From Streptomyces kaniharaensis (GTDB taxonomy: Bacteria; Actinomycetota; Actinomycetes; Streptomycetales; Streptomycetaceae), in the NCBI RefSeq assembly GCF_009569385.1, contig NZ_WBOF01000001.1, positions 5,461,001 through 5,525,000 on the forward strand: a DNA stretch of 64,000 bases. Direction: 5' to 3'. The translations under genes were made by a program, and so were the position numbers. Under the pieces are notes generated by a model. That model saw only the letters and a list, made by a program, of their open reading frames with translations. It had not been told where the DNA came from and made no database searches. The first letter of the stretch is position 1, and every line of letters starts with the position of its first letter. Below, one piece after another: positions 16,492 to 24,046 of this stretch.

Positions 16492-17367
16492 ATGAGTGAG
16501 CTGACGATCCCGCACGTCCACCACCGCCACGTCGATCTCGACGGCCTGCGCGTCTTCTACCGCGAGACCGGCCCCGCCGACGCCCCCGTCCTGCTGCTGC
16601 TGCACGGCTTCCCGTCCGCGTCGCACCAGTACGCCCGGCTGTTCGACGCGCTCGGCACCCGCTACCGGCTGATAGCCCCCGACTACCCCGGCTTCGGCTA
16701 CAGCGACAGCCCCGGCCCGGACGCCTTCCGCTACCGCTTCGACACCCTCGCCGACGTGGTCGAACGCTTCTGCCTCGCGCTCGGCCTCGACCGCTTCGCG
16801 CTGTACGTCTTCGACTTCGGCGCCCCCGTCGGCCTGCGCCTGGCCACCCGCAGGCCCGAGTGGATCACCGGCCTGGTGGTCCAGAACGGCAACGCCTACG
16901 ACGAGGGACTCTCCGACCAGGCAAGGGAGTTCATCGCCAACCGGCGCGGCGTCGAGGGCGCCGCCGAACGGGCCCGCGCCATCCTCACCCCGGAGATCAC
17001 CCGCGGCCAGTACGAGGGCGGCACCGGCGCCCCGACCCTCGTCGCCCCCGACGGCTGGACGCTCGACCAGCACTTCCTCGACCTGCCCGGCCGCAAGGAC
17101 ATCCAGGTCGAACTCGCCCTCGACTACCACTCCAACGTCGAGCTCTACCCGGCCTGGCAGGAGTGGCTGCGCACCCGCCGCCCGCCCACGCTGATCGTCT
17201 GGGGCCGCAACGACCCGTTCTTCACCGAGGCCGGCGCCCGCGCCTACCTGCGCGACCTGCCCGACGCCGAACTGCACGTCCTCGACACCGGGCACTTCGC
17301 GCTGGAGGAGAAGCTGCCCGAAATCGCCCCGCTGATCGACGACTTCCTCGCCCGCACCCAGAAGTGA
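16492..17367 (+). CDS. alpha/beta hydrolase, epoxide hydrolase/dehalogenase type
   Basis: 291 residues from ATG 16492; ATG 16483 lies inside the operator arm. The fold starts with LRVFYRETGPADAPVLLLLHGFPSASHQYARL (oxyanion HGF-P). The nucleophile elbow is YVFDFGAPVG with Asp108 instead of serine, which places it with epoxide hydrolases and haloalkane dehalogenases. The acid is in WGRNDPFF and the base in DTGHFALEE. It would open an epoxide or cleave a carbon-halogen bond through an ester intermediate. There is no signal peptide. The palindrome directly before the start suggests induction by a substrate-responsive repressor encoded elsewhere. Confidence 0.85.
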   Translation: MSELTIPHVHHRHVDLDGLRVFYRETGPADAPVLLLLHGFPSASHQYARLFDALGTRYRLIAPDYPGFGYSDSPGPDAFRYRFDTLADVVERFCLALGLDRFALYVFDFGAPVGLRLATRRPEWITGLVVQNGNAYDEGLSDQAREFIANRRGVEGAAERARAILTPEITRGQYEGGTGAPTLVAPDGWTLDQHFLDLPGRKDIQVELALDYHSNVELYPAWQEWLRTRRPPTLIVWGRNDPFFTEAGARAYLRDLPDAELHVLDTGHFALEEKLPEIAPLIDDFLARTQK

Positions 17368-17385
17368 CGTAGCGGCAGGCCGGGT

Positions 17386-18132
17386 TCAGTCCCGGCGCAG
17401 CAGGTATGTGACGAACCCGAGCGTGCCCCGGTACCCGTGCAGCCACTCCGTGCGGTGCCGGTCGGCGGCCTCCCGGACGGACGCCGCGTCCGGGTCCTCC
17501 GGGTGGTCCAGGGCCCACTCGGCGAGCGCGCCCGACCAGGAGAACTCGTAGGCGTCCCACTCCGGTTGACCGCTGACGTGCCCGTCCACCGGCGTCCAGC
17601 CGTCCACGACGAGCCGGTCCGTGGTGGTCGCCAGGTCCGCGTACTCGTCCCGGTCCGCGCCCAGCCCGTCCAGCGCGGCCCGGGACGGCTCGCGCTCCCA
17701 GAAGCCCTCGCCGACCAGCACCCGGCCACCCGGCGCCAGAAGCTCGCGGGCCGCCGCCAGAGCCGGCCGCAGCCCGCCGAAGGCGTGCGTCGATCCGACG
17801 ATCAGGACCAGGTCGAACGGCTCGGTGGCACCGAACTCCCGGACGTCGCTGTGGTGCAGGCCGATCCGGCGCACCACGCCCAACGCGGTGGCCGTCTCCC
17901 GGGCCCGGGTCAGCGCCTGCGCGTCCAGGTCCACCCCGACCGCCCGCCAGCGCGGGCGCGAGGCCAGCGCCCGGACCAGCCAGGCCCCCTCCCCGCAGCC
18001 GAGATCCAGCGCCCGGCCGGCCTCGGTGTGGGCGGTGGCGCGCTCCAGCAGGCGGGCCACCGACTCGTCCGCGAGCGGCGCCGCGATGGGGTGGCGGGCA
18101 TGGGCGAGACGGGAGAGCCGTTGACGGTCCAT
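17386..18132 (-). CDS. class I SAM-dependent methyltransferase
   Basis: 248 residues from ATG 18132. Motif I is RALDLGCGEGAWLVRALA, motif II acid VGVDLDAQALTRARE, motif IV FDLVLIVGSTHAFGG, and post-motif LLAPGGRVLVGEGFWE. The GEGFWExEPxxAALxxLG segment is typical of a Streptomyces SAM methyltransferase group with unknown acceptors. CATACT 6 bases upstream of the ATG suggests a short leader. It reads on the same strand as the HpnB-like glycosyltransferase, 67 bases downstream of it. Its convergent neighbour, the alpha/beta hydrolase, ends 18 bases away. Confidence 0.8.
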   Translation of the reverse strand: MDRQRLSRLAHARHPIAAPLADESVARLLERATAHTEAGRALDLGCGEGAWLVRALASRPRWRAVGVDLDAQALTRARETATALGVVRRIGLHHSDVREFGATEPFDLVLIVGSTHAFGGLRPALAAARELLAPGGRVLVGEGFWEREPSRAALDGLGADRDEYADLATTTDRLVVDGWTPVDGHVSGQPEWDAYEFSWSGALAEWALDHPEDPDAASVREAADRHRTEWLHGYRGTLGFVTYLLRRD

Positions 18133-18199
18133 CCGAGCAGTATGGAGCCGAGCCGGCCGCTCGCGCTCGGAAACCGCCGCACCCGGGTTCACGTGAGTG

Positions 18200-19348
18200 C
18201 TACGCCCGGGTGTACGTGCGGCCCTTCCAGGCCGACCCCCGCCCGCGCCAGTGCTGCACCGCCGAGTCGACCGTCATCAGCAGGTACATCCCCGCCGTGA
18301 AAGGCAGCAGCAGCACCGCCGGAGCGGGCTGCCCGTAGTACCGCACCATCGGCAGGTACGTCCCGGCCATCAGCGCCCACGCGGCCCCACCCAGCGCCGC
18401 CACCACCGGCGCCCCCGCCACCAGACCGGCCACCGCCGTCACCGGCGGCACCAGGTACACCAGCGCCAGCCCCAGCACCGTCCCGAGCAGCAGCAGGGGC
18501 GAATGACGCAACTGGGCGTACGCGCTGCGCGACACCATCCGCCACAGCTGCTCCAGCCGCGGATACGGACGGACGCTGTCCACCTCCCCGGCCAGGCCCA
18601 GCCACGTCCGCCCGCCCGACGCCTTCACCGCGCGGGCCAGCGACACGTCGTCGATCACCGCACCCCGGATCGCGGCCACCCCGCCCGCCCGCTCCAGCGC
18701 CTCCCGCCGCACCAGCGAGCAGCCGCCCGCCGCGGCCGCCGTCCGGCCGCCGGGGCGGTTGCTCCGGCGGAACGGGTACAGCTGCGCGAAGAAGTACACG
18801 AACGCCGGCACGATCAGCCGCTCCCAGCCGGTCTCCGCCCGCAGCCGGGCCATCTGGGACACCAGGTCCAGCCCGTTGCTCTCCGCCGCAGCCACCAGCT
18901 CCGCCAGCGAATCCGGGCCGTGGGCGATGTCCGCGTCCGTCAGCAGCAGGTACTCCACGTCCGGACCGGCCAGCTCCACCCCGTGCCGCAGCGCCCACAG
19001 CTTGCCCGTCCAGCCCGGCGGCAGCGGGGGAGGCGTGGTGACCGTCAGCTCCAGCCCGTCCATCGTCCGCAGTTCCGCCGCCAGTGCGCCCGTGCCGTCG
19101 GCACTGTGGTCGTCCACGAGGATCACCCGCGCCCGCCCCGGATACTTCTGCGCCAGCAGTGTCGGCAGACTCACCGGCAGCACTGCCGCCTCGTCCCGGG
19201 CCGGCACCACGATCGCGGCCTGCGGCCAGCGCACCGGCGGGCGGCGCGGCGGCAGCCGCACGTCGGTGCGCCAGAACAAGCCGTGGCAGCACGCCAGCCA
19301 GAGCCAGACCAGCAGCGAGAACGCGGCGATCCACAGCAGGACGGTCAC
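18200..19348 (-). CDS. membrane GT2 glycosyltransferase, HpnB-like
   Basis: 382 residues from GTG 19348. An N-terminal transmembrane helix (LLWIAAFSLLVWLWLACCHG) precedes a GT-A domain: AAIVVPARDEAAVLPVSLPTLL, VILVDDHSADGTG, PLPPGWTGKLWALRHG, LLLTDADIAHG (DxD), GGCSLVRREALE and IDDVSLARAVKASGG. Three to four C-terminal helices follow (LLLLGTVLGLALVYLV, ALGGAAWALMAGTYL, AVLLLPFTAGMYLLM). The PPGWTGKLWA segment is the hallmark of the hopene-associated TIGR03469 family. No hopanoid genes are in the window, so the acceptor lipid is an inference. Confidence 0.8.
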   Translation of the reverse strand: MTVLLWIAAFSLLVWLWLACCHGLFWRTDVRLPPRRPPVRWPQAAIVVPARDEAAVLPVSLPTLLAQKYPGRARVILVDDHSADGTGALAAELRTMDGLELTVTTPPPLPPGWTGKLWALRHGVELAGPDVEYLLLTDADIAHGPDSLAELVAAAESNGLDLVSQMARLRAETGWERLIVPAFVYFFAQLYPFRRSNRPGGRTAAAAGGCSLVRREALERAGGVAAIRGAVIDDVSLARAVKASGGRTWLGLAGEVDSVRPYPRLEQLWRMVSRSAYAQLRHSPLLLLGTVLGLALVYLVPPVTAVAGLVAGAPVVAALGGAAWALMAGTYLPMVRYYGQPAPAVLLLPFTAGMYLLMTVDSAVQHWRGRGSAWKGRTYTRA

Positions 19349-19391
19349 CCCGGAAGTCTGCCGCAGAACGGGCTCCGGCGGACGGATCGAC

Positions 19392-19397
19392 TAGAGT
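19392..19397 (+). promoter_or_regulatory. -10 hexamer TAGAGT, leaderless racemase gene
   Basis: TAGAGT is followed by 8 bases and GTG 19406 without a ribosome site. Confidence 0.5.
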
Positions 19398-19405
19398 CTT
19401 GCCCC

Positions 19406-20182
19406 GTGAAGATCGCACTGATGGACTCCGGAATCGGCCTGCTGGCCGCCGCCGCCGCGCTTCGGAAGCTGCGCCCGGACGTCGATCTGGTGCTCTCTTC
19501 CAACCCGGCCTCGATGCCCTGGGGGCCGCGCACGCCGGAAGAGGTCACCGAGCTGGCCCTCGGCTGTTGCCGGGCGGCCGCCGCGTACGAACCCGACGCA
19601 CTGGTGGTCGCCTGCAACACCGCCTCGGTCCACGCGCTCGCGACCCTGCGCGCCGAACTGGAGCCCGGACTGCCGGTCATCGGCACCGTCCCGGCGATCA
19701 AGCCCGCCGCCGCGCTCGGCGGCCGCGTCGCCATCTGGGCCACCCCGATCACCACCGGCAGCGCCTACCAGCGCGGCCTGATCCGCGACTTCGGCGGCAC
19801 CGCCGACGTCACCGAGGTCGCCTGCCCGGGCCTCGCGGACGCCGTCGAGCACGGCGACGACGACGCCATCACCGCGGCCATCGCCGACGCCGCCGCCCGC
19901 ACACCGGTCGGCACCGACGTCATCGTGCTCGGCTGCACCCACTACGAACTCGTCGAGGACCGCATCCGCGCCGCCGTCGCCCCCACCGCCTCCCCGGGCC
20001 TCACCCTCTACGGCTCCGCCGACGCCGTCGCCGCCCAGGCCCTCCGCCGCGTCGCCGACCTCACCCGCACCGGCAGCGCCACCACCACCGTCCTCCACGC
20101 CGGCATCCCCGCCGCCCTCCCGTCGGCCGCCACCCACTACCCGCAGGGCGAAGCCCTGCTGGCCCCCGCCCCCATCGCCTGA
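19406..20182 (+). CDS. aspartate/glutamate racemase family protein
   Basis: 258 residues from GTG 19406: MKIALMDSGIGLLAAAAALR. Both catalytic cysteines of the MurI fold are present, in VVACNTASVHAL (Cys70) and VLGCTHYELVEDR (Cys177). However, the usual GDxxRxPYG loop is SSNPASMPWG and the DSGxGG start is DSGIGLL. Glutamate racemases supply D-glutamate to peptidoglycan; because this copy departs at the substrate loop it may act on another amino acid or as an accessory enzyme, with the housekeeping MurI elsewhere. It has its own leaderless promoter and is divergent from the HpnB-like gene. Confidence 0.75.
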   Translation: MKIALMDSGIGLLAAAAALRKLRPDVDLVLSSNPASMPWGPRTPEEVTELALGCCRAAAAYEPDALVVACNTASVHALATLRAELEPGLPVIGTVPAIKPAAALGGRVAIWATPITTGSAYQRGLIRDFGGTADVTEVACPGLADAVEHGDDDAITAAIADAAARTPVGTDVIVLGCTHYELVEDRIRAAVAPTASPGLTLYGSADAVAAQALRRVADLTRTGSATTTVLHAGIPAALPSAATHYPQGEALLAPAPIA

Positions 20183-20195
20183 CCCGGCGCGTTCC

Positions 20196-20257
20196 GCAGT
20201 CGGTCGGGTCGGCTGCCCGCACACACGCCTGACACGAGAGTCGACGCGGCCGACTGC
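20196..20257. terminator. 11-bp imperfect stem between convergent genes
   Basis: gcagtcggtcg (20196-20206) pairs with cggccgactgc (20247-20257) with one wobble. A shorter cggg/cccg stem lies inside. It is placed between the racemase-like stop and the deacetylase stop. Confidence 0.45.
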
Positions 20258-20295
20258 CTGCACCGCGGTCCGGGCCACAAGCGCGAGGGGCCGAT

Positions 20296-21351
20296 TCAGG
20301 CCATGGGCTGGCCGCGCCAGCGGAGGTAGGCGGGTTCGAGACCGGAGAGGATCGTGTCGAAGCGCCGGGTGCTCGTGGTGGAGTCGACCTGGAGCCGGCT
20401 GATCTGGAGCGGGTGGGAGGGGAGGCGCGGCCCCAGACGGTGGTCGGAGAGGAAGCCTAGGCGGTAGCCGAGTTCCTGCAGGACGGCTTCGGCGCGCGGG
20501 TCGTGGCCGCCGTCGGGGTAGGCGAAGGCGATGGGGGGCTCGCCGAGCCATCGGGTGAGGTCCTCGTGGGCGCCGGTGATCTCGGCGCGGACGGTGGCGT
20601 CGTCGCAGCGCCCGAGGCACGGGTGCCCCTGGGTGTGGTTGCCGATGGCGACTCCGCCGTCGCGCAGGGCCCGGAGGTCGGCGGGGCTGAGCTGTTCCTG
20701 GCGGGGCGGCCGGCGATCGGCGCTGACCCGGAGCTCGTGCAGGCTGCGCCGGCGGTCCGGGTCGGGCATGGCCTTGAGCCGGGGGAGCAGCTGGGAGGGG
20801 TGTCCGCAGTCGAGGGAGCGGGCGCGTCCGCCGTGCCGGGCGAGGAAGTCGGCCTCGTGCCACCAGAACGGCCGCTCGGTGCCGATGAGCTCGGAGATGA
20901 CGAAGGCGGCGGCCGGGATGCCGCGGGCGTTGAGGGCGGGCAGGGCGTGCGTGAGGACGCTGCGGTCGGCGTCGTCGAAGGTGACGAGCACGCTGCGGGC
21001 GGGCAGCGGCCGCCGTTCGGTGACGGCCTGGAGGACCGCGCCCAGCGAGACGGGTGTGGCGAGTCTTCGGAGCCGGTCGAGCTGGGCGCCGAAGGACCGC
21101 GGGTCGGTGACGCCGTGGTAGGCGAGGACGGCGAGCCGTTGTGCGGCCCGGGCGCGGAACACCGGCTGGACGGGGGCGAACCGCAGCCAGTCGACCCGCG
21201 CGTCCGGTCGGTGGGCGTCGTCGGGCGCGCCGTGCCACCCGCCGCCGTACGGCTCGGCCGGGCAGCGGACGATCGGCGGCAGCGCGCGGACGCTCGGGAC
21301 TGGCCGGGCGTGGACGGCGGTGATCGACGTGGTGGACTGGGACTGCGGCAC
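20296..21351 (-). CDS. polysaccharide deacetylase family protein (CE4)
   Basis: 351 residues from GTG 21351 behind a GAGGGGG ribosome site. The NodB domain occupies ~70-330: LAVLAYHGVTDPRSFGAQLDRL, SVLVTFDDADRSVLTHALPAL (metal Asp), GGVAIGNHTQGHPCLGRC (H-x4-H metal site) and FAYPDGGHDPRAEAVLQELGY. Such enzymes remove N-acetyl groups from chitin, peptidoglycan or surface polymers. There is no obvious signal peptide; the first ~60 residues are Pro/Arg-rich without homology. So it may be cytoplasmic or exported by another route, and a GT-cluster type deacetylase is possible. Confidence 0.85.
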   Translation of the reverse strand: MPQSQSTTSITAVHARPVPSVRALPPIVRCPAEPYGGGWHGAPDDAHRPDARVDWLRFAPVQPVFRARAAQRLAVLAYHGVTDPRSFGAQLDRLRRLATPVSLGAVLQAVTERRPLPARSVLVTFDDADRSVLTHALPALNARGIPAAAFVISELIGTERPFWWHEADFLARHGGRARSLDCGHPSQLLPRLKAMPDPDRRRSLHELRVSADRRPPRQEQLSPADLRALRDGGVAIGNHTQGHPCLGRCDDATVRAEITGAHEDLTRWLGEPPIAFAYPDGGHDPRAEAVLQELGYRLGFLSDHRLGPRLPSHPLQISRLQVDSTTSTRRFDTILSGLEPAYLRWRGQPMA

Positions 21352-21667
21352 GGTTCCCCCTCGGTCGCCGAGCGGCGTGGCGGTACCGCCGGAGGACGGA
21401 GCCCGGCCTCCGACTCCAGGGCACGGCGGCTCCGCCCCCTGGTTCTCCGGTCCTCGGCGGGGGGACGAACACCCGCGCCGGGGACGGCTCCTGGATCGCT
21501 CAATGTAGTGGAGACCGATACACCGCGTAGATGGTTGTACCGGGGGGACGAGGATTTTTCGTGGACTGAATGTGGAGGCGAATTGCCCGGCTCGCAGCGG
21601 CCGGGACGGTCGCGCAGGGTGCCCGGGCCCTCACTCCCCGCAGGCTGCTTGCGGCGTCCGCCCGGGG
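21352..21667. other. 316-base divergent intergenic region
   Basis: No gene is seen. A stretch of lower GC at about 21500-21560 (around atgtagtggagaccgataca) is the likely site of the deacetylase promoter; on the minus strand it contains TACATT. The rest is GC-rich without clear repeats. Confidence 0.4.
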
Positions 21668-21673
21668 TACCTT
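21668..21673 (+). promoter_or_regulatory. -10 hexamer TACCTT, leaderless small membrane protein gene
   Basis: TACCTT, 6 bases, ATG 21680. Confidence 0.45.
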
Positions 21674-21679
21674 GGGCTC

Positions 21680-21952
21680 ATGGCAGATGCGGACCGTGAT
21701 CCCTTCCACCTGCACGGCGCGACCCGGATGGCCCGCGCGTGGAGTGGCGGCGCGCTGGTCACCCACCAGATTCCGCTGGCGGTGGTGGGCCTGGCCTGCC
21801 TGGCGCTGGGGATCGTCGTCGCGGTGTTCGTTCCGGACAATTTCGGCCCGGCCTGGGCGATGGCGGTGGCCGGCTGCCTGGCGGCCGGCGTCCTGCTGCT
21901 CGGGCGGATCGTGTTCGGACTGCTGCGGGACCGCCGCCGCGCCGCGCTCTGA
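21680..21952 (+). CDS. small membrane protein, two helices
   Basis: 90 residues: MADADRDPFHLHGATRMARA at the N-terminus, then two hydrophobic helices (IPLAVVGLACLALGIVVAVF and AMAVAGCLAAGVLLLGRIVF) and a short basic tail LLRDRRRAAL. I do not recognise a family. The codon pattern is normal for the genome and TACCTT sits 6 bases upstream of the ATG, so I regard it as a real gene. It reads toward the sugar transferase, 220 bases further on. Confidence 0.6.
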   Translation: MADADRDPFHLHGATRMARAWSGGALVTHQIPLAVVGLACLALGIVVAVFVPDNFGPAWAMAVAGCLAAGVLLLGRIVFGLLRDRRRAAL

Positions 21953-22111
21953 AAGCTTTCTGCAAAACCGCCACCGCGAAGGTCCCGGACGGCCCTGGGC
22001 GCGGCCGGTTTTCGGCCGCTTCGGTCGTCCTCTCCCCACTTCTTTCACCATTCCCGGGCGACGCCTTCATGTCTCCCTTTACTGTGAACGCGTTCTCGTG
22101 GAGGGGGAGCG

Positions 22112-22150
22112 ATGAGCGGCAGCGCCGGGGCGGTGGACGCACATGCCTGA
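22112..22150 (+). CDS. 12-codon mini-ORF ahead of the sugar transferase
   Basis: ATG 22112 to TGA 22150 encodes MSGSAGAVDAHA. The purine run gagggggagc (22101-22110) directly precedes it, with the gagggg core 5 bases from the ATG, one of the strongest ribosome sites in the window. The sugar transferase ATG 24 bases after the stop has almost none. A leader peptide that controls translation of the next gene is plausible; a chance ORF is possible. Confidence 0.4.
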   Translation: MSGSAGAVDAHA

Positions 22151-22174
22151 ACCCGCCAGACGTGTGTCCGGGTC

Positions 22175-22708
22175 ATGAAGCGCGGAGGGGATCTGGCGGT
22201 CGCGGCCCTGGCGGGGATCGTCGCGGCGCCGTTGGCACTGGCGATCGCCGCGCTGCTCCACTGGACGGCGGGCGGGCCGGTGCTTCTGCGCCAGACCAGG
22301 ACGGGCCGGTACGGCCGGGAGTTCCAGATCCTGCGCTTCCGCACCCGGCGGGACGGCCACTTCGGGGCGCTGCTGCGCCGGACCGGCCTGGACGAGCTGC
22401 CGCGGCTGTGGAACGTGGCCCGCGGGGAGATGGGCGTGATCGGGCCCAGTCCGGCCCGCCCGGACCAGGTGGTCCGCTACTCCTGTCGCGAGCGCGGTCG
22501 GCTGGACGTGCGCCCGGGCCTGACCGGCTGGGCCCAGCTCCAGGCCCGCCGCCCGCGCGTGAGGCTGAGCCGGCCGGAGTGGGCCGAACTGGACCTCTGG
22601 TACGTCGAGCACCGCTCGCTCCGGCTCGACCTGCGGATCCTCGGCCTCACCGTCAGGGCGCTGCTGTGCCCCGAGGGCATCCCCGCGCCCGGTGGCTCCG
22701 CCCGGTGA
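22175..22708 (+). CDS. bacterial sugar transferase (WcaJ/RfbP C-terminal type)
   Basis: 177 residues: KRGGDLAVAALAGIVAAPLALAIAALLHWTAGG is the single membrane-embedded helix, then PVLLRQTRTGRYGREFQILRFRT, RRTGLDELPRLWNVARGEMGVIGPSPARP, RLDVRPGLTGWAQLQARR and LDLWYVEHRSLRLDLRILGLTVRALL. These are the monotopic phosphoglycosyl transferase motifs that place the first sugar phosphate on undecaprenyl phosphate. It is compact: the usual longer F-R-(T/S)M and catalytic stretch is shortened between RFRT and LLRRTGLDELP. No polysaccharide cluster surrounds it. The start follows family alignment, as the ribosome site is weak. Confidence 0.85.
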   Translation: MKRGGDLAVAALAGIVAAPLALAIAALLHWTAGGPVLLRQTRTGRYGREFQILRFRTRRDGHFGALLRRTGLDELPRLWNVARGEMGVIGPSPARPDQVVRYSCRERGRLDVRPGLTGWAQLQARRPRVRLSRPEWAELDLWYVEHRSLRLDLRILGLTVRALLCPEGIPAPGGSAR

Positions 22709-22723
22709 GCCGACGTGCCTCGA

Positions 22724-22729
22724 TAGGCT
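22724..22729 (+). promoter_or_regulatory. -10 hexamer TAGGCT, leaderless Nudix gene
   Basis: TAGGCT, 7 bases, ATG 22737, no ribosome site. Confidence 0.55.
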
Positions 22730-22736
22730 GCGGTCC

Positions 22737-23225
22737 ATGGCTATCCCCGAGTTTCTCGCCGAGCTCCGTTCCGTCGTGGGCAATCGCCCGCTCTGGCTGA
22801 GCGCCGTCGTCGCCGTCGTGCTGGACGACCGCGACCGGGTGCTGCTCGCCAGGCGGTCCGACGACGGGCGCTGGGCGCCGGTGGGCGGCATCCTCGATCC
22901 CGGGGAGCAGCCCGCGGACGGCGTGGTGCGCGAGTGCCTGGAGGAGACAGGTGTGGTGGCGGTGCCCGAGCTGCTCGCCTCGGTCACCGTCTCGCCGCAG
23001 GTGACGTACCCGAACGGTGATGTGACGCAGTATCTGGTGCTGACCTTCCGCTGCCGGGCGATCGGCGGCGAGGCGCGGGTGAACGACGACGAGTCGCTGG
23101 AGGTCGGCTGGTTCGCGCTGGACGCGCTGCCGCCGATGATCGAGACGGAGCACGAGCGGCTGCGGCACGCCCTGGAGTGCGAGGGTCCGGCCTTCTTCTC
23201 GTGGGAGGGCAAGGAGCGTCCCTGA
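22737..23225 (+). CDS. Nudix hydrolase
   Basis: 162 residues. The Nudix box is complete: GGILDPGEQPADGVVRE then CLEETGVV (G-x5-E-x7-REU-x-EE-x-GU). The N-terminal LWLSAVVAVVLDDRDRVLLARRSDDGRWAPV and C-terminal VTQYLVLTFRCRA ... NDDESLEVGWFALDALP are those of ADP-ribose/8-oxo-dGTP type enzymes; the exact nucleotide substrate is unknown. A TAGGCT hexamer 7 bases before the ATG points to a leaderless transcript. A GTG 45 bases upstream is in frame but unlikely. Confidence 0.85.
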   Translation: MAIPEFLAELRSVVGNRPLWLSAVVAVVLDDRDRVLLARRSDDGRWAPVGGILDPGEQPADGVVRECLEETGVVAVPELLASVTVSPQVTYPNGDVTQYLVLTFRCRAIGGEARVNDDESLEVGWFALDALPPMIETEHERLRHALECEGPAFFSWEGKERP

Positions 23226-23254
23226 CCGACCGGTTTCCGCCAACCTGCGGTGGC

Positions 23255-23794
23255 TCAGTCCTTGTGCTGCCGGTAGGTCTCCTCCGCGGCGTCCAGGACG
23301 GCGGCGAGGTCGCCGCCCGCCGTGGCGGTCGCGACGGCCTCGACCGCACCCTCGACGAACGGCGCGTTGGCGAAGCGGACCGGGAACGGGAGGCCGTGCT
23401 CGTCCGCCTGGGAGAGCAGGGCGCGGACGGTCGAGACCGCGCTGGCGAGGTCGGCCAGTACGACGACGCCGTGGCCCTGGTCGACCCGTCGGGTGGCGGC
23501 GGCCACCAGGACGGCGCTGATGCCGGGTCCGGCGACCGGATCGCCTCCGGTGGCGGCGACCGGGGAGGGGGAGTCGGATCCGGTCAGGGCGAGCGCCAGG
23601 GCGCGGACGGCGGTGGCCAGTTCCTGGCTGTGGGAGACCAGGACGATCCCCACCCGGCCGTGCGCGGCCGGCCGGCCCGGGGTCGGCCGGGGCAGCGGGG
23701 TGCGCGAGGGCGGGGTTCGGGGCGCCGGGGGGTGGGCCGAGGGGGCGTCGGAGATGGGGATGACATCGGCACGGGTGCCGTCCCGGCGGCTCAT
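23255..23794 (-). CDS. dhaM: PTS-dependent dihydroxyacetone kinase subunit DhaM (orphan)
   Basis: 179 residues from ATG 23794 behind GGGAG. After a Pro/Arg-rich ~46-residue lead, the EIIA-Man-like fold begins at RVGIVLVSHSQELATAVRAL, where His55 is the phosphorylated residue. GVVVLADLASAVSTVRALL and PFVEGAVEAVATATAGGDLAAVLDAAEE complete the family pattern. DhaM passes phosphate from enzyme I/HPr to DhaL, which phosphorylates dihydroxyacetone bound by DhaK. dhaK and dhaL, normally adjacent, are absent here. GTG at the V48 position is an alternative start. Enzyme I is encoded at 61900-63570. Confidence 0.8.
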   Translation of the reverse strand: MSRRDGTRADVIPISDAPSAHPPAPRTPPSRTPLPRPTPGRPAAHGRVGIVLVSHSQELATAVRALALALTGSDSPSPVAATGGDPVAGPGISAVLVAAATRRVDQGHGVVVLADLASAVSTVRALLSQADEHGLPFPVRFANAPFVEGAVEAVATATAGGDLAAVLDAAEETYRQHKD

Positions 23795-24007
23795 CGGCTG
23801 CTCCCTGCGGGCGGTTGGGGCGGAGGCCCGCGCGTCGCGGTCCTCGGGGAGTCCGGGGCCCACCGGGCGCGGGCGGGGGTTTTCCACACTCTGGCAGTTG
23901 CCCGCTGCCGCCGCCGGGCGGGACACGCTTGACGGCGCCTCAGGCCGTGCCCGTCCCCGGCCGGGGGCGTCCTCGTCAACCCGCTGACCGGGGCGGGCGG
24001 GTGTGGC

Positions 24008-24013
24008 TAGGCT
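24008..24013 (+). promoter_or_regulatory. -10 hexamer TAGGCT of the DUF397 gene
   Basis: TAGGCT lies 33 bases before GTG 24047. The short leader contains the ribosome site gggaggag (24031-24038). Confidence 0.45.
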
Positions 24014-24046
24014 GGGCGCGGAACGCCGTCGGGAGGAGATCGAACA

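Noticed and set aside
18197..20182. A single long plus-strand frame running through the glycosyltransferase region into the racemase
   Set aside because: The first 400 codons are Arg/His/Gln/Pro-rich antisense of the GT2 gene; only the part from GTG 19406 has a protein family.
14274..22708. A polysaccharide biosynthetic cluster made of the GT4, GT2, deacetylase and sugar transferase genes
   Set aside because: The genes are on both strands, separated by unrelated genes and terminators, and no polymerase, flippase or nucleotide-sugar genes are present.
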